From Hominiventricola filiformis (lineage in GTDB: Bacteria; Bacillota; Clostridia; Lachnospirales; Lachnospiraceae): DNA of 64,000 nucleotides. The translations under genes and the position numbers were made by a program. The notes beneath the pieces were generated by a model. The model was not told the origin of the DNA. It saw only the letters and a list, made by a program, of their open reading frames with translations, and made no database searches. Positions 57,143 to 64,000 of the stretch are shown here, piece by piece; the stretch's first letter is position 1, and each line of letters begins with the position of its first letter. The DNA is taken from contig NZ_JAJEPS010000011.1 in assembly GCF_020686965.1 (NCBI RefSeq), positions 1 through 64,000 on the forward strand, read 5' to 3'.

Positions 57143-57841
57143 ATGAAACAGAATACCATGCCGGAGTTTGTGGGAACTACCGTGCTTGACACCATTGGAC
57201 TTGTCATTGCCAGTGTAGACCCGGAGCTCCGGAAGAAAATGAAAATAAAAGAGAATTACCGCAGTGTGGGAATCATCAGTTCCAGAACCGGCGCAGCCGG
57301 TCAGATCACGGCGGTAGACGATGCGGTAAAAGAGACGAACACAGAAGTGCTTTCCATTATGCTGCCCAGAGATACCAAAGGCTGGGGCGGACATGGAAAC
57401 TACATTGTGATCGGCGCAGAGACCGTGGCAGATGCCAGAAGAGCGGTGGAGATTGCACTGGAAAAGACGAAGCGTAATGCCGGGGAGATCTATGTCAGCG
57501 ATGCCGGACATCTGGAATTTGCCTATTCCCCACGGGCGGATCAGGCACTTGGTTTTGCCTTCGACATTCCCAGAGGAAAAGCCTTTGGATTTGTCTGCGG
57601 ATCTCCGGCAGCGATCGGTTTTGTCATGGCGGATCTGGCGGTGAAAGCAGCCGATGTGGACATCGTAAAATATATGACGCCGGATGAGGGTACCAGTCAT
57701 ACCAATGAAGTGATCGTGGCATTAAGCGGCGAGACCAGCGCGGTAAAGACTGCAGTCATGACGGCAAGAGCAGCCGGACTTTCCTTGCTCGGAGAGATGG
57801 AAGGGGAAGTAAGAGGACTGGGAGAGTCGTATATTAAATAA
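57143..57841 (+). CDS. Bacterial microcompartment shell protein with tandem BMC domains (PduB/EutL-like trimer type)
   Basis: 232 residues. Two BMC-like halves are visible: TVLDTIGLVIASVDPELRKK... RSVGIISSRTGAAGQITAVDDAVKETNTEV (about 12-115) and DQALGFAFDIPRGKAFGFVCGSPAAIGFVMADLAVKAADVDIVKY (about 125-225). This order and length suit trimeric BMC-T proteins, whose central pore can open for larger molecules. No other shell, encapsulation-tagged enzyme or regulator gene is adjacent, so this is a solitary copy. It may be a satellite shell gene or a relic. Confidence 0.85.
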   Translation: MKQNTMPEFVGTTVLDTIGLVIASVDPELRKKMKIKENYRSVGIISSRTGAAGQITAVDDAVKETNTEVLSIMLPRDTKGWGGHGNYIVIGAETVADARRAVEIALEKTKRNAGEIYVSDAGHLEFAYSPRADQALGFAFDIPRGKAFGFVCGSPAAIGFVMADLAVKAADVDIVKYMTPDEGTSHTNEVIVALSGETSAVKTAVMTARAAGLSLLGEMEGEVRGLGESYIK

Positions 57842-57935
57842 GTGACTGAGTTACATTTCCTGCCCTTTTACAAGTATTTTTAAAAGAAACCATGCCCGAT
57901 TTTTTCCATGTTTGTGCAGTATTTTCTGCCATAAG

Positions 57936-57944
57936 TGTTATAAT
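57936..57944 (+). promoter_or_regulatory. Extended -10 promoter of the L25 gene
   Basis: TGTTATAAT, a perfect TGnTATAAT, about 88 bp upstream of the start. Confidence 0.6.
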
Positions 57945-58031
57945 GCACTTGTAACAAATAAAAGACCTGCTCAACAGACACAAATTAAAAAATGCCTTGC
58001 TAACAGATCAGTTTTTTGGAGGAATAGATAA

Positions 58032-58625
58032 ATGGATACTTTAAAAGCTGAAAAAAGAAGCATGGAGACAAAAGCAAAAAGACTGAGAAGAGAAGGATAT
58101 GTCACCGGTAATGTATTCGGACATGACATTGAAGGTTCTATCCCCGTTAAGATTGCAAAAAATGATGCAGAAAACATCCTGAAGAAAAAGAAAAAAGGAA
58201 GCCAGATCATACTGGATGTAGAGGGTACTCAGTATGATGTGTTGATCAAGGAAGTTGATTTTGATACATTGAAGAGACAGCCGATCGAGATGGATTTTCA
58301 GGCACTGGTCAAAGGTGAAAAAGTTCACTCCGTTGCAGAAGTCGTTCTTGTAAATCATGAGAAAGTTGCTGGCGGTGTTGTAGAACAGAAACTGGAAGAG
58401 ATCGCATATAAGGCATTGCCGGAAGCACTGGTTGAGACCGTTGAAGTTGACTTAAGCGGATTAAAACCGGGTGATGTGGTAAAAGTAAAAGATCTTGCTA
58501 TCGCGGCAGATAAAGATGTTGTTCTTGCTACCGATCCGGACGCAGTTGTTGTAACGGTAACCGTTCCGCATAATGCTCCGATTCCGGAAGCTGAAGATGC
58601 AGATGAAGAAGCTGCTGAAAAATAA
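58032..58625 (+). CDS. rplY: 50S ribosomal protein L25 / general stress protein Ctc
   Basis: 197 residues. The N-terminal 5S-rRNA-binding L25 domain (about 1-92) contains RRLRREGYVTGNVFGHDIEGSIPVKI. The C-terminal TL5 beta domain (about 95-185) includes EVDLSGLKPGDVVKV. An acidic tail EDADEEAAEK closes it. The longer CTC type is usual in Firmicutes. The ribosome site is GGAGG. It is monocistronic with a strong terminator. Confidence 0.95.
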   Translation: MDTLKAEKRSMETKAKRLRREGYVTGNVFGHDIEGSIPVKIAKNDAENILKKKKKGSQIILDVEGTQYDVLIKEVDFDTLKRQPIEMDFQALVKGEKVHSVAEVVLVNHEKVAGGVVEQKLEEIAYKALPEALVETVEVDLSGLKPGDVVKVKDLAIAADKDVVLATDPDAVVVTVTVPHNAPIPEAEDADEEAAEK

Positions 58626-58642
58626 TGGAATAGAATGTAGGA

Positions 58643-58680
58643 AAGCTCCGCAGACCGAAAGGTTTGCGGAGCTTTTTTCT
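58643..58680 (+). terminator. Terminator after the L25 gene
   Basis: AAGCTCCGCAGACC-GAAA-GGTTTGCGGAGCTT followed by TTTT; a 14-bp stem. Confidence 0.9.
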
Positions 58681-58688
58681 GCACAAAT

Positions 58689-59171
58689 TTATGCCAGCAC
58701 TTTTCCTTCCGGAAATGCGCTGCGGAATACTTTGCGTACAAAAGGTCCGGCAACAATGAGCTGGAACGGCAGTGCCATAATCAGGTTTTTCGGAATGTTG
58801 GTGATCCATACCGGAAGCAGCAGGGACCACATACCGGATTTTACACAGGCTTCCAGACTTCCGTAAAAGGACATGACGATGACCATAGGAATCACCATAC
58901 AGCAGGAAACAGCAATGGCTTTCTTAAGCGGAGCACTGTCCGGTTTAACAAAAAAACGGAATGCGACACTTTTAGCCAGATGTGATACGACAAACCAGTC
59001 AAAGCACATGGCGTAAATGTAGGCGAAGGGGAATCCCAGCCATCCTTCTTTCAGGACAGTCATGGAAAAACCGCCCATGTGCAGGGTGACATTGTACATG
59101 CTCATCCATAAGACCATGGTGAAGCACATGATAATCGTAAAAATAAGACTTTCGCGTTTGTTCTGTGGCAT
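58689..59171 (-). CDS. DUF2798-containing membrane protein
   Basis: 160 residues from the ATG at 59171 (AAGGAGA upstream). Four membrane helices form two similar halves: MCFTMVLWMSMYNVTLHMG with AYIYAMCFDWFVVSHLAK, and VIPMVIVMSFYGSLEAC with ITNIPKNLIMALPFQLIVAGPFVR. DUF2798 is a four-helix family of unknown function. The gene has a leader of about 140 nt with a terminator-like hairpin. Confidence 0.85.
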   Translation of the reverse strand: MPQNKRESLIFTIIMCFTMVLWMSMYNVTLHMGGFSMTVLKEGWLGFPFAYIYAMCFDWFVVSHLAKSVAFRFFVKPDSAPLKKAIAVSCCMVIPMVIVMSFYGSLEACVKSGMWSLLLPVWITNIPKNLIMALPFQLIVAGPFVRKVFRSAFPEGKVLA

Positions 59172-59216
59172 AATGTAAATTCTCCTTTTCTTCATTTGAA
59201 CAGCAAAACTGGCAAC

Positions 59217-59260
59217 AAAAAAGCAGCGGAAGAGGGCAAACTCGTTGCGATCTCCACTGC
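59217..59260 (-). terminator. Terminator-like hairpin in the DUF2798 leader
   Basis: Read leftward: GCAGTGGAGA ... TCTTCCGCTGC then TTTTTT, about 45 bp before the start codon. Upstream, GCAGTG-GAT-GCA is repeated and could form a competing stem. Confidence 0.55.
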
Positions 59261-59417
59261 CGTGTGCAATCTCACTGCGTTTTTTCGATTACGATATAGT
59301 TTCAATACAGTTGCTTATTGTACCAGAAAATAATGGCCTTCGTAATAGTGCAGAATAGGAGAAAATTTAAAGCTGTATGTCGGATCTTTTGTGCAGACGG
59401 CTCATGATTGCAGATGC
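59261..59417. other. Divergent region between the DUF2798 and Crp/Fnr genes
   Basis: It contains the leftward extended -10 TGGTACAAT (59325-59317) of the DUF2798 gene and ordinary AT-rich sequence. No further feature was seen. Confidence 0.5.
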
Positions 59418-59447
59418 TGGACAGTTTTGCAAAGGCGCGTGTATAAT
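59418..59447 (+). promoter_or_regulatory. Promoter of the Crp/Fnr gene
   Basis: TGGACA (59418-59423), 18-bp spacer, TATAAT (59442-59447). Confidence 0.6.
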
Positions 59448-59480
59448 AAAAGAAATGAGGCAGAAGAGGAGATGACAGGC

Positions 59481-60155
59481 ATGAAAGACCAGCAGGGATG
59501 GAAAGCAGCAAAGCAGGAACTTGCATTTGTAGACAAACTGACAGAAGAAGAAAATCAGTTTCTGGAAGATAATGTGGCAGAGGTATCCTACCGGAAGGGG
59601 TTCAATATTTACAGTATGGACTGCGACTGCCCGGGAGTGTTGCTCATCAAAAGTGGCTGGGTGCGTGTCTATATGTTGTCCCGTGATGGGCGGGAAATTA
59701 CCCTGTACCGCATGGGCCCTGGAGAAGTCTGCGTGATTTCTGCGGCCTGCTGTCTGGGCGGTATGACCTTTGAAGCACATATTGATGCGGAGACAGACAT
59801 GGAAGCATGGCTGATTCCTTCCAGTGCCTATCGCCGACTGAAAGAGCAGAATATTTATGTAGAGAACTTTACCTATGAGAAAACCGTGGAGAAATTCCGG
59901 GATGTCATGTGGGTCATGGAACAGATTTTATTCATGAGTCTGGAGGAACGGATTGCTATTTTCCTGATGGATGAGACAGAACGGAGAGAATCCCGTGAAT
60001 TAAAGGTTACCCAGGAACAGATTGCCCGTTATATTGGAAGTGCCAGAGAGGCAGTTTCCAGAGTGTTAAAAGAATTTCAGAAAGATGGGATCATAGAACA
60101 ATCCCGTGGAACTCTTCGTGTACTGGACATGAAAAAACTTCGAGGGAAGATATAG
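59481..60155 (+). CDS. Crp/Fnr-family transcriptional regulator
   Basis: 224 residues from ATG 59481 (AGAGGAGA 9 bp upstream); ATG 59472 touches that site. The cyclic-nucleotide-fold sensor domain (about 20-140) contains five cysteines, in MDCDCPG and VCVISAACCLGG, which could sense redox state. The helix-turn-helix is VTQEQIARYIGSAREAVSRVLKEF near residue 175. The dimerisation helix precedes it. A TGTGAC-AAA-GTCACA box between trxA and trxB, 480 bp downstream, is its likely target. Confidence 0.93.
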   Translation: MKDQQGWKAAKQELAFVDKLTEEENQFLEDNVAEVSYRKGFNIYSMDCDCPGVLLIKSGWVRVYMLSRDGREITLYRMGPGEVCVISAACCLGGMTFEAHIDAETDMEAWLIPSSAYRRLKEQNIYVENFTYEKTVEKFRDVMWVMEQILFMSLEERIAIFLMDETERRESRELKVTQEQIARYIGSAREAVSRVLKEFQKDGIIEQSRGTLRVLDMKKLRGKI

Positions 60156-60215
60156 TGAAGCCGCAGCCAGTTTGCAAGAGTATATTAGTTTATATTGTGA
60201 AGTGAATATTTAATT

Positions 60216-60240
60216 TCAGAGCCGGGTACATGCCCGGCTC
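60216..60240. terminator. Short GC hairpin between convergent genes
   Basis: AGAGCCGGG-TACATG-CCCGGCTCT. T runs are weak on both sides; a possible shared terminator. Confidence 0.55.
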
Positions 60241-60253
60241 TAAATAATGATCT

Positions 60254-60565
60254 TTATTTTAATAAATCCAGCAGTTCTTCCTTGCTAAGCAGTCCAATAG
60301 ACTTTTTTGCAACTTCACCGTCTTTGATGACGATAAACATGGGGATGCTGGCAATGTGGAAGCGCTGCATCAGTTCTACCTGTTCGTCTACATTGACTTT
60401 TCCAACTTTCAGCGTGCTGGCATTTTCTTCTGCAATTTCCTCCACAATCGGGCTGACTGCGGCACAGGGTCCGCACCAGGATGCCCAGAAGTCCAGAAGT
60501 ACCGGCTTGTCGGATAAAAGGACTTCCTGTTCAAAATTATCTTTTGTTATCTGTATTGTATTCAT
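60254..60565 (-). CDS. trxA: Thioredoxin
   Basis: 103 residues from the ATG at 60565 (AAAGGGG upstream). The active site WASWCGPC lies near residue 30. The cis-Pro is in IASIPMFIV, and the C-terminal helix is SKEELLDLL. It reduces protein disulfides, recharged by thioredoxin reductase. The divergent trxB supplies that partner. The length is normal; the longer open frame upstream lies in the promoter region. Confidence 0.96.
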   Translation of the reverse strand: MNTIQITKDNFEQEVLLSDKPVLLDFWASWCGPCAAVSPIVEEIAEENASTLKVGKVNVDEQVELMQRFHIASIPMFIVIKDGEVAKKSIGLLSKEELLDLLK

Positions 60566-60608
60566 GGTTGTACCCCTTTCTCTTGAATTCTTTTGTCTTA
60601 TAATCCTT

Positions 60609-60614
60609 ATTATA
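60609..60614 (-). promoter_or_regulatory. -10 element of trxA
   Basis: TATAAT read leftward, putting the start near 60602, about 40 bp from the centre of the Crp/Fnr-like box. Confidence 0.55.
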
Positions 60615-60634
60615 CCGGAAAAATGTGTTTTATC

Positions 60635-60649
60635 TGTGACAAAGTCACA
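60635..60649. promoter_or_regulatory. Crp/Fnr-like operator shared by trxA and trxB
   Basis: TGTGACAAAGTCACA is a perfect 6-3-6 inverted repeat. Its centre is about 40 bp from both predicted transcription starts, the class II activator position. Confidence 0.65.
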
Positions 60650-60671
60650 TAAGTATTCCTTTGCCTGGGGT

Positions 60672-60677
60672 ATACTG
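60672..60677 (+). promoter_or_regulatory. -10 element of trxB
   Basis: TATACT without a good -35 box, which fits an activator-dependent promoter. Confidence 0.55.
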
Positions 60678-60706
60678 ATAGAAAAGAAACGAAAGGAAGA
60701 TACATC

Positions 60707-61615
60707 ATGTATGATATTATCATTGTCGGTGCGGGAACTGCTGGCCTGACGGCAGCTATTTACGGAGTGCGTGCAGGAAAAAGTGTGCTGGTACTGGAAG
60801 CGAAGACCTATGGCGGCCAGATTATCAATACACCGAAGATAGAGAATTATCCGGGAATTAAAGAAATTTCCGGATTTGAATATGCAAAAAATCTGTATGA
60901 GCAGGCAAAAGATCTGGGAGCGGAGATCCGCTTTGAACAGGTCACCGCTATTGAAACGGCAGAATCCAGGAAACTGGTAAAGACAACGAAAGATTCCTAT
61001 GAATGCCGCAGTGTGATTCTGGCGACGGGAGCAAAGAATCGCCCTCTTTCCCTGCCACGTGAACAGGAACTCATCGGAGCGGGAGTGTCTTACTGCGCTA
61101 CCTGCGACGGCATGTTTTTCCGGGGAAGAGAGGTAGCAGTGGTTGGCGGTGGCAACACCGCATTGGAAGATGCTGCATTTCTCGCTAATTACTGCAGCAA
61201 AGTGTATATCATCCACCGGAGATCAGAATTCCGTGGGGAAGAGAAGCTTGTGCAGTCCCTGAAACAAAAGAAAAATGTAGAATTTGTCCTGGACAGTAAA
61301 GTGAAGGCATTAAATGGAACCGATTCTTTGGAGTCTCTTATCGTACAAAATGTAGAGACAAAAAAGGAACAGACCATCCCGGTATCCGGCGTCTTTGTGG
61401 CTATCGGCCAGATGCCGCAGAATGAAAAATTTGCCGGAATGGTGGATCTGGATGCACATGGATATGTAGAAGCTGGAGAAAATTGTCACACAAATGTGAA
61501 AGGAATTTTTGTGGCAGGGGACTGCCGTACAAAGGAAGTACGTCAGCTGGCAACAGCTGCTGCAGATGGTGCAGTAGCGGCACTTGCAGCCTGTGCGTAT
61601 CTGAATCAACAGTAA
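60707..61615 (+). CDS. trxB: Thioredoxin reductase
   Basis: 302 residues. The FAD-binding motif is IIVGAGTAGLTAAIYG, the redox pair CATC lies in SYCATCDGMFF near residue 132, and the NAD(P)H motif is VVGGGNTALEDAAFL. The end GIFVAGDCRTKEVRQLATAAADG binds FAD. It passes electrons from NAD(P)H to TrxA, encoded divergently. The activator box between the two suggests joint control by the nearby Crp/Fnr regulator. Confidence 0.96.
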   Translation: MYDIIIVGAGTAGLTAAIYGVRAGKSVLVLEAKTYGGQIINTPKIENYPGIKEISGFEYAKNLYEQAKDLGAEIRFEQVTAIETAESRKLVKTTKDSYECRSVILATGAKNRPLSLPREQELIGAGVSYCATCDGMFFRGREVAVVGGGNTALEDAAFLANYCSKVYIIHRRSEFRGEEKLVQSLKQKKNVEFVLDSKVKALNGTDSLESLIVQNVETKKEQTIPVSGVFVAIGQMPQNEKFAGMVDLDAHGYVEAGENCHTNVKGIFVAGDCRTKEVRQLATAAADGAVAALAACAYLNQQ

Positions 61616-61762
61616 TTTTTATAGGAAAAAGTAATAAAAAATGCATCTTCTCGGTAGGTAAAAATGCTGAAATTTTCTCTTTTTCAAAAAAATACTTACT
61701 AATTTGCGAAAAAATTGGTAATATTAATGTATATTGGTGAAAAATGGAAAGGAGGAAGGCTG

Positions 61763-62272
61763 ATGTTTCAGAAAGGGGAATATATTGTCTATGGACAGCA
61801 TGGAATTTGTCTGGTAGAGGATATTACCCATCTTAATATGTCAGAAGCAGATGAGAAGAAACTGTACTATGTGTTGGTGCCTGTAGGGACAAGGGGAAGC
61901 AGAATCTATTATCCGGCGGATCGTGAAAATAGGAATGCCAGATATCTGTTGACAAAGGAGGAAGCGTTATGCCTTCTGGAAGAATTTCCTACAATTGAGA
62001 AGATACAGATTGGAATCGAAAAATTGCGGGAAGATACCTATAAGAAAGCTCTTTATTCCGGCAACCAGAAAATATGGGCATCACTTTTGAAAACATTGTA
62101 TGAACGCAAACAGGATCGATTGAAAACGGGTAAGAGAATTGCATCAGTGGACGAGCGTTATCAGAAAATGGTAGAAGAGGCACTGTGTGGGGAACTGGCT
62201 TTTGTGCTGGGAAAGACCAAGCAGGAGTTGAAAGAGATGCTTATATCCCAGATTCCGTGTGCGATTGTCTGA
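61763..62272 (+). CDS. CarD-family transcriptional regulator
   Basis: 169 residues from ATG 61763 (AAAGGAGG upstream). The N-terminal Tudor-like domain is typical: MFQKGEYIVYGQHGICLVEDI, then LVPVGTRGSRIYYPADRENRN. A helical C-terminal part follows (RYQKMVEEALCGELAFVLGKTKQEL). CarD proteins bind RNA polymerase beta and stabilise open promoter complexes. It is monocistronic. Confidence 0.92.
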   Translation: MFQKGEYIVYGQHGICLVEDITHLNMSEADEKKLYYVLVPVGTRGSRIYYPADRENRNARYLLTKEEALCLLEEFPTIEKIQIGIEKLREDTYKKALYSGNQKIWASLLKTLYERKQDRLKTGKRIASVDERYQKMVEEALCGELAFVLGKTKQELKEMLISQIPCAIV

Positions 62273-62588
62273 AAAGAAAACAGGCGTCGGGCAGATAGAA
62301 AAACAAGCTTTATTCCCACCCAAAGAGTCTGTCCTAATAGCTGAAATTTCCGGGAAAAAGCGGATTTGGAAGTCAGTTTGGCGATATGGAAAATCCACAG
62401 GTCATTACACCCAGAAAAACGGAGATATTTGGGTGGAGACGATGCAGATTTTTCTATCTGCCAAATTAACTCGCAATATGCAGTAATATGATAGAAAATG
62501 AGATTTTTATCATAAATTTTGGACGAAGGACGGGATGAAAACGCCATATGCCCAACATCTTTAAGATCCCCGGCATCTTCATGATAGA
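62273..62588. other. Gene-free region holding a nested inverted repeat
   Basis: No coding sequence recognised. It contains the nested repeats at 62290-62462 and AT-rich sequence up to the murF terminator. Confidence 0.6.
62290..62462. repeat. 173-bp unit with two nested pairs of inverted repeats
   Basis: Outer pair GGCAGATAGAAAAA (62290-62303) / TTTTTCTATCTGCC (62449-62462); inner pair CCACCCAAA (62316-62324) / TTTGGGTGG (62428-62436). All four arms are perfect. It could be a miniature mobile element or a structured RNA. Confidence 0.6.
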
Positions 62589-62589
62589 G

Positions 62590-62648
62590 AAAGTGCCATC
62601 CTGTGAAAAGAACGTTAGCGGTTCCTCCTCACAGGATGGCACTTTTTT
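62590..62648. terminator. Bidirectional terminator downstream of murF
   Basis: AAGTGCCATCCTGTGA and TCACAGGATGGCACTT form a perfect 16-bp stem, with T run on the right and A-rich on the left. Confidence 0.8.
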
Positions 62649-62650
62649 GC

Positions 62651-64000
62651 TTACTGCAGTGCTTCCACGATCTTTGTAAATCCCATGGAATGGGACGCTT
62701 TTACGAGAACGGCATCGCCGGATTTTAAGATCTGATCGGTTTCTTTTAAGAAACTGTCCACATCTGCAAAGTGCAGGCATCTGGTCTGCGGAGCAGATTT
62801 CTTTGCTGCTTCGTGAAGAGCGGCGCTCAAAGTTCCGATAGTCACAAGAATATCCACATGCAGATTCTTCAGATGCTTGCCCACGGAAGCATGAAGTGAG
62901 TCGGACTGGGGACCGAGTTCTCCCATGTCACCAAGGATGGCTACTTTTCGGGAGTGGGTGTCATCCAGCACGTTCAGGGATTCCATCATAGAAGTCGGGT
63001 TTGCGTTGTAGCAATCATCAAGCAATGTGTAATGTTCGGTATGAAGAATATTGCTGCGGCCGGGCAGCGGCTTTAAACTTTCGATGCCGGCACGGATTTC
63101 GTCGATGGAAAGTCCTAAGGCCAATCCGATGCAGGTACCTGCCATGGCATTGTAGACCATGTGGGTGCCGGGAAGGGGAATGACTGTTTCAAAGGAGTTT
63201 TTTGTGTCTGTGTGAATCCGGCAGCGGACACCGTCGAATCCCAACTTCTCCACAGAATCCGCCCACACATCGCGGGACGGGTCCATACCGAAAGTACGGG
63301 CAATGTCTTTTAACGTAATCAGTTTATCATCGTCCCCGTTGACGAATGCTTTTACATCGTCAGCAGCATAATCAAACATCTCACATTTCGCTTTTAAAAT
63401 ACCGTCTCTGGAACCAAGAAATTCCAGATGGGCAACGCCGATGTTGGTGAAGAGACAGTGGGTCGGGCGCACCATTTTGCTTAGGCGATGCATCTCGCCG
63501 TAATGGTTCATGCCCATCTCGACGACTGCCACCTCATGTTCTTCTCCGATACGAAAAATGGTCAGTGGCACACCAAGTTCATTGTTAAAATTTCCCTGGG
63601 TTTTCAGAACATTATATTTCTGGCTCAAAATGGAAGCTACCATCTCCTTGGTGCTGGTCTTTCCTACACTTCCGGTAATACCGATAACCGGAATGCCAAG
63701 TGTCTGGCGATAGCTTTCAGCGGCCTCTTTCAGGGCCTGCTGGGTATCTTCCACCAGAAGATAAGGGCCTGCTGGATCGGTCAGTTCCTGCTGGCTTAAG
63801 GCACAGGCAGCCCCTTTGGCATAGACGTCCGGAATGAATTTGTGGCCATCAACACGTTCTCCGGGAATGGCGACAAAGAGAGTGCCTTTCGTGACCCCGC
63901 GGCTGTCGGTCTCCACACCGGAAAGTTCCTGGTCGAGCGCTTCTTCCGGTCCAAAATAACGTGCATGACATGCATCTTTAAACTGTCTGACAGTAAAATG
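62651..64000 (-). CDS. murF: UDP-N-acetylmuramoyl-tripeptide--D-alanyl-D-alanine ligase (5' end beyond window)
   Basis: 450 residues visible, open to the right edge; the first in-window residues are HFTVRQFKDACHARYFGPEE, so only the start codon region is probably missing. MurF adds D-Ala-D-Ala to the UDP-MurNAc tripeptide, the last cytoplasmic step of the peptidoglycan precursor. Visible: VETDSRGVTKGTLFVAIPG (substrate domain), ATP loop GITGSVGKTSTKEM, TQGNFNNELGVPLT, and DDCYNANPTSM in the C-terminal part. A GTG start inside the gene is not needed. Confidence 0.95.
   Translation of the reverse strand, partial: HFTVRQFKDACHARYFGPEEALDQELSGVETDSRGVTKGTLFVAIPGERVDGHKFIPDVYAKGAACALSQQELTDPAGPYLLVEDTQQALKEAAESYRQTLGIPVIGITGSVGKTSTKEMVASILSQKYNVLKTQGNFNNELGVPLTIFRIGEEHEVAVVEMGMNHYGEMHRLSKMVRPTHCLFTNIGVAHLEFLGSRDGILKAKCEMFDYAADDVKAFVNGDDDKLITLKDIARTFGMDPSRDVWADSVEKLGFDGVRCRIHTDTKNSFETVIPLPGTHMVYNAMAGTCIGLALGLSIDEIRAGIESLKPLPGRSNILHTEHYTLLDDCYNANPTSMMESLNVLDDTHSRKVAILGDMGELGPQSDSLHASVGKHLKNLHVDILVTIGTLSAALHEAAKKSAPQTRCLHFADVDSFLKETDQILKSGDAVLVKASHSMGFTKIVEALQ

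Noticed and set aside
60254..61216. A 320-residue leftward protein containing thioredoxin at its end
   Set aside because: The first 217 codons are the antisense of trxB and its promoter; thioredoxin starts at 60565 with its own ribosome site.
1..64000. tRNA or rRNA genes
   Set aside because: No cloverleaf with a T-loop motif or rRNA-like block was noticed by eye; a dedicated RNA search would be decisive.

Overview
The window looks like chromosome from an anaerobic gut Firmicute of the Lachnospiraceae (Blautia / Mediterraneibacter / Dorea-like). The reasons are the gene families (paired FeoA plus FeoB with a Cys-rich FeoB companion, DUF3793, DUF1002, DUF2325, DUF3786, CBS-type family II pyrophosphatase, FabK-type fatty acid synthesis), strong AGGAGG ribosome sites, sigma-A promoters of the TTGACA-N17-TATAAT type and many extended -10 promoters. 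The assignment rests on recalled family knowledge, not on a search.

Layout. 1-10.1 kb: one rightward run of envelope genes (tail of a secreted Pro-Asp-rich protein, an alpha/alpha-barrel surface protein, MoxR ATPase, DUF58 protein, membrane transglutaminase-like protein, and a 1,495-residue secreted beta-propeller/dockerin protein). 10.1-17.5 kb: araD, aspartokinase, an alpha/beta hydrolase, a DUF1002 protein, a small leftward gene, a small alarmone synthetase and a CBS pyrophosphatase. 17.6-22.4 kb: an iron block (feoA-feoA-feoB-Cys-rich peptide-atypical Fur, then DUF3793-flavodoxin-DUF2325). 22.5-24.6 kb: flavin reductase and an M23/LysM/G5 cell-wall peptidase.

24.8-32.3 kb is a foreign, decayed island. 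A lantibiotic-immunity operon (LanF-LanE-LanG ABC transporter, small lipoprotein, response regulator, histidine kinase) lies between remnants of an integrative element, inside what appears to be one interrupted PD-(D/E)XK-nuclease-like gene. Its right side holds a truncated sigma-factor gene, a tyrosine-recombinase tail and a 135-bp inverted-repeat element. No lantibiotic precursor or modification gene is present, so this is an orphan immunity island.

32.3-38.1 kb: fabH-acpP-fabK-fabD-fabG-fabF-fabZ, with three FabT-like operators but no fabT and no acc genes. 38.1-44.6 kb: PfkB-family sugar kinase, Fe-alcohol dehydrogenase, twin Hsp20 genes under a CIRCE operator, a VOC protein, and a divergent IclR regulator / acylating aldehyde dehydrogenase pair. 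44.6-53.8 kb: two leftward U32-like genes with cysteine clusters, mntP behind an attenuator, a DUF3786 protein, an HD hydrolase, an internally deleted YbaK remnant, a CorA-type transporter, an acetyltransferase, and a CotH / DUF6020-like pair. 53.9-64 kb: a second FeoB with a fused FeoA domain, a decayed araA fragment, a solitary microcompartment shell protein, ribosomal protein L25, a DUF2798 membrane protein, a Crp/Fnr regulator, divergent trxA/trxB sharing a Crp/Fnr-like box, a CarD-family regulator, a nested inverted repeat and murF (running off the right edge).

The most informative signals are regulatory and comparative: tandem 14-bp palindromes shared by three iron-related promoters; a different, Fur-box-like site at the second feoB; the gene-splitting immunity island with the same response-regulator repeat on both sides; and a fab operon whose present promoter abuts transposon-end-like repeats. 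All functional calls come from reading sequence and recalled family features; no database search was run.
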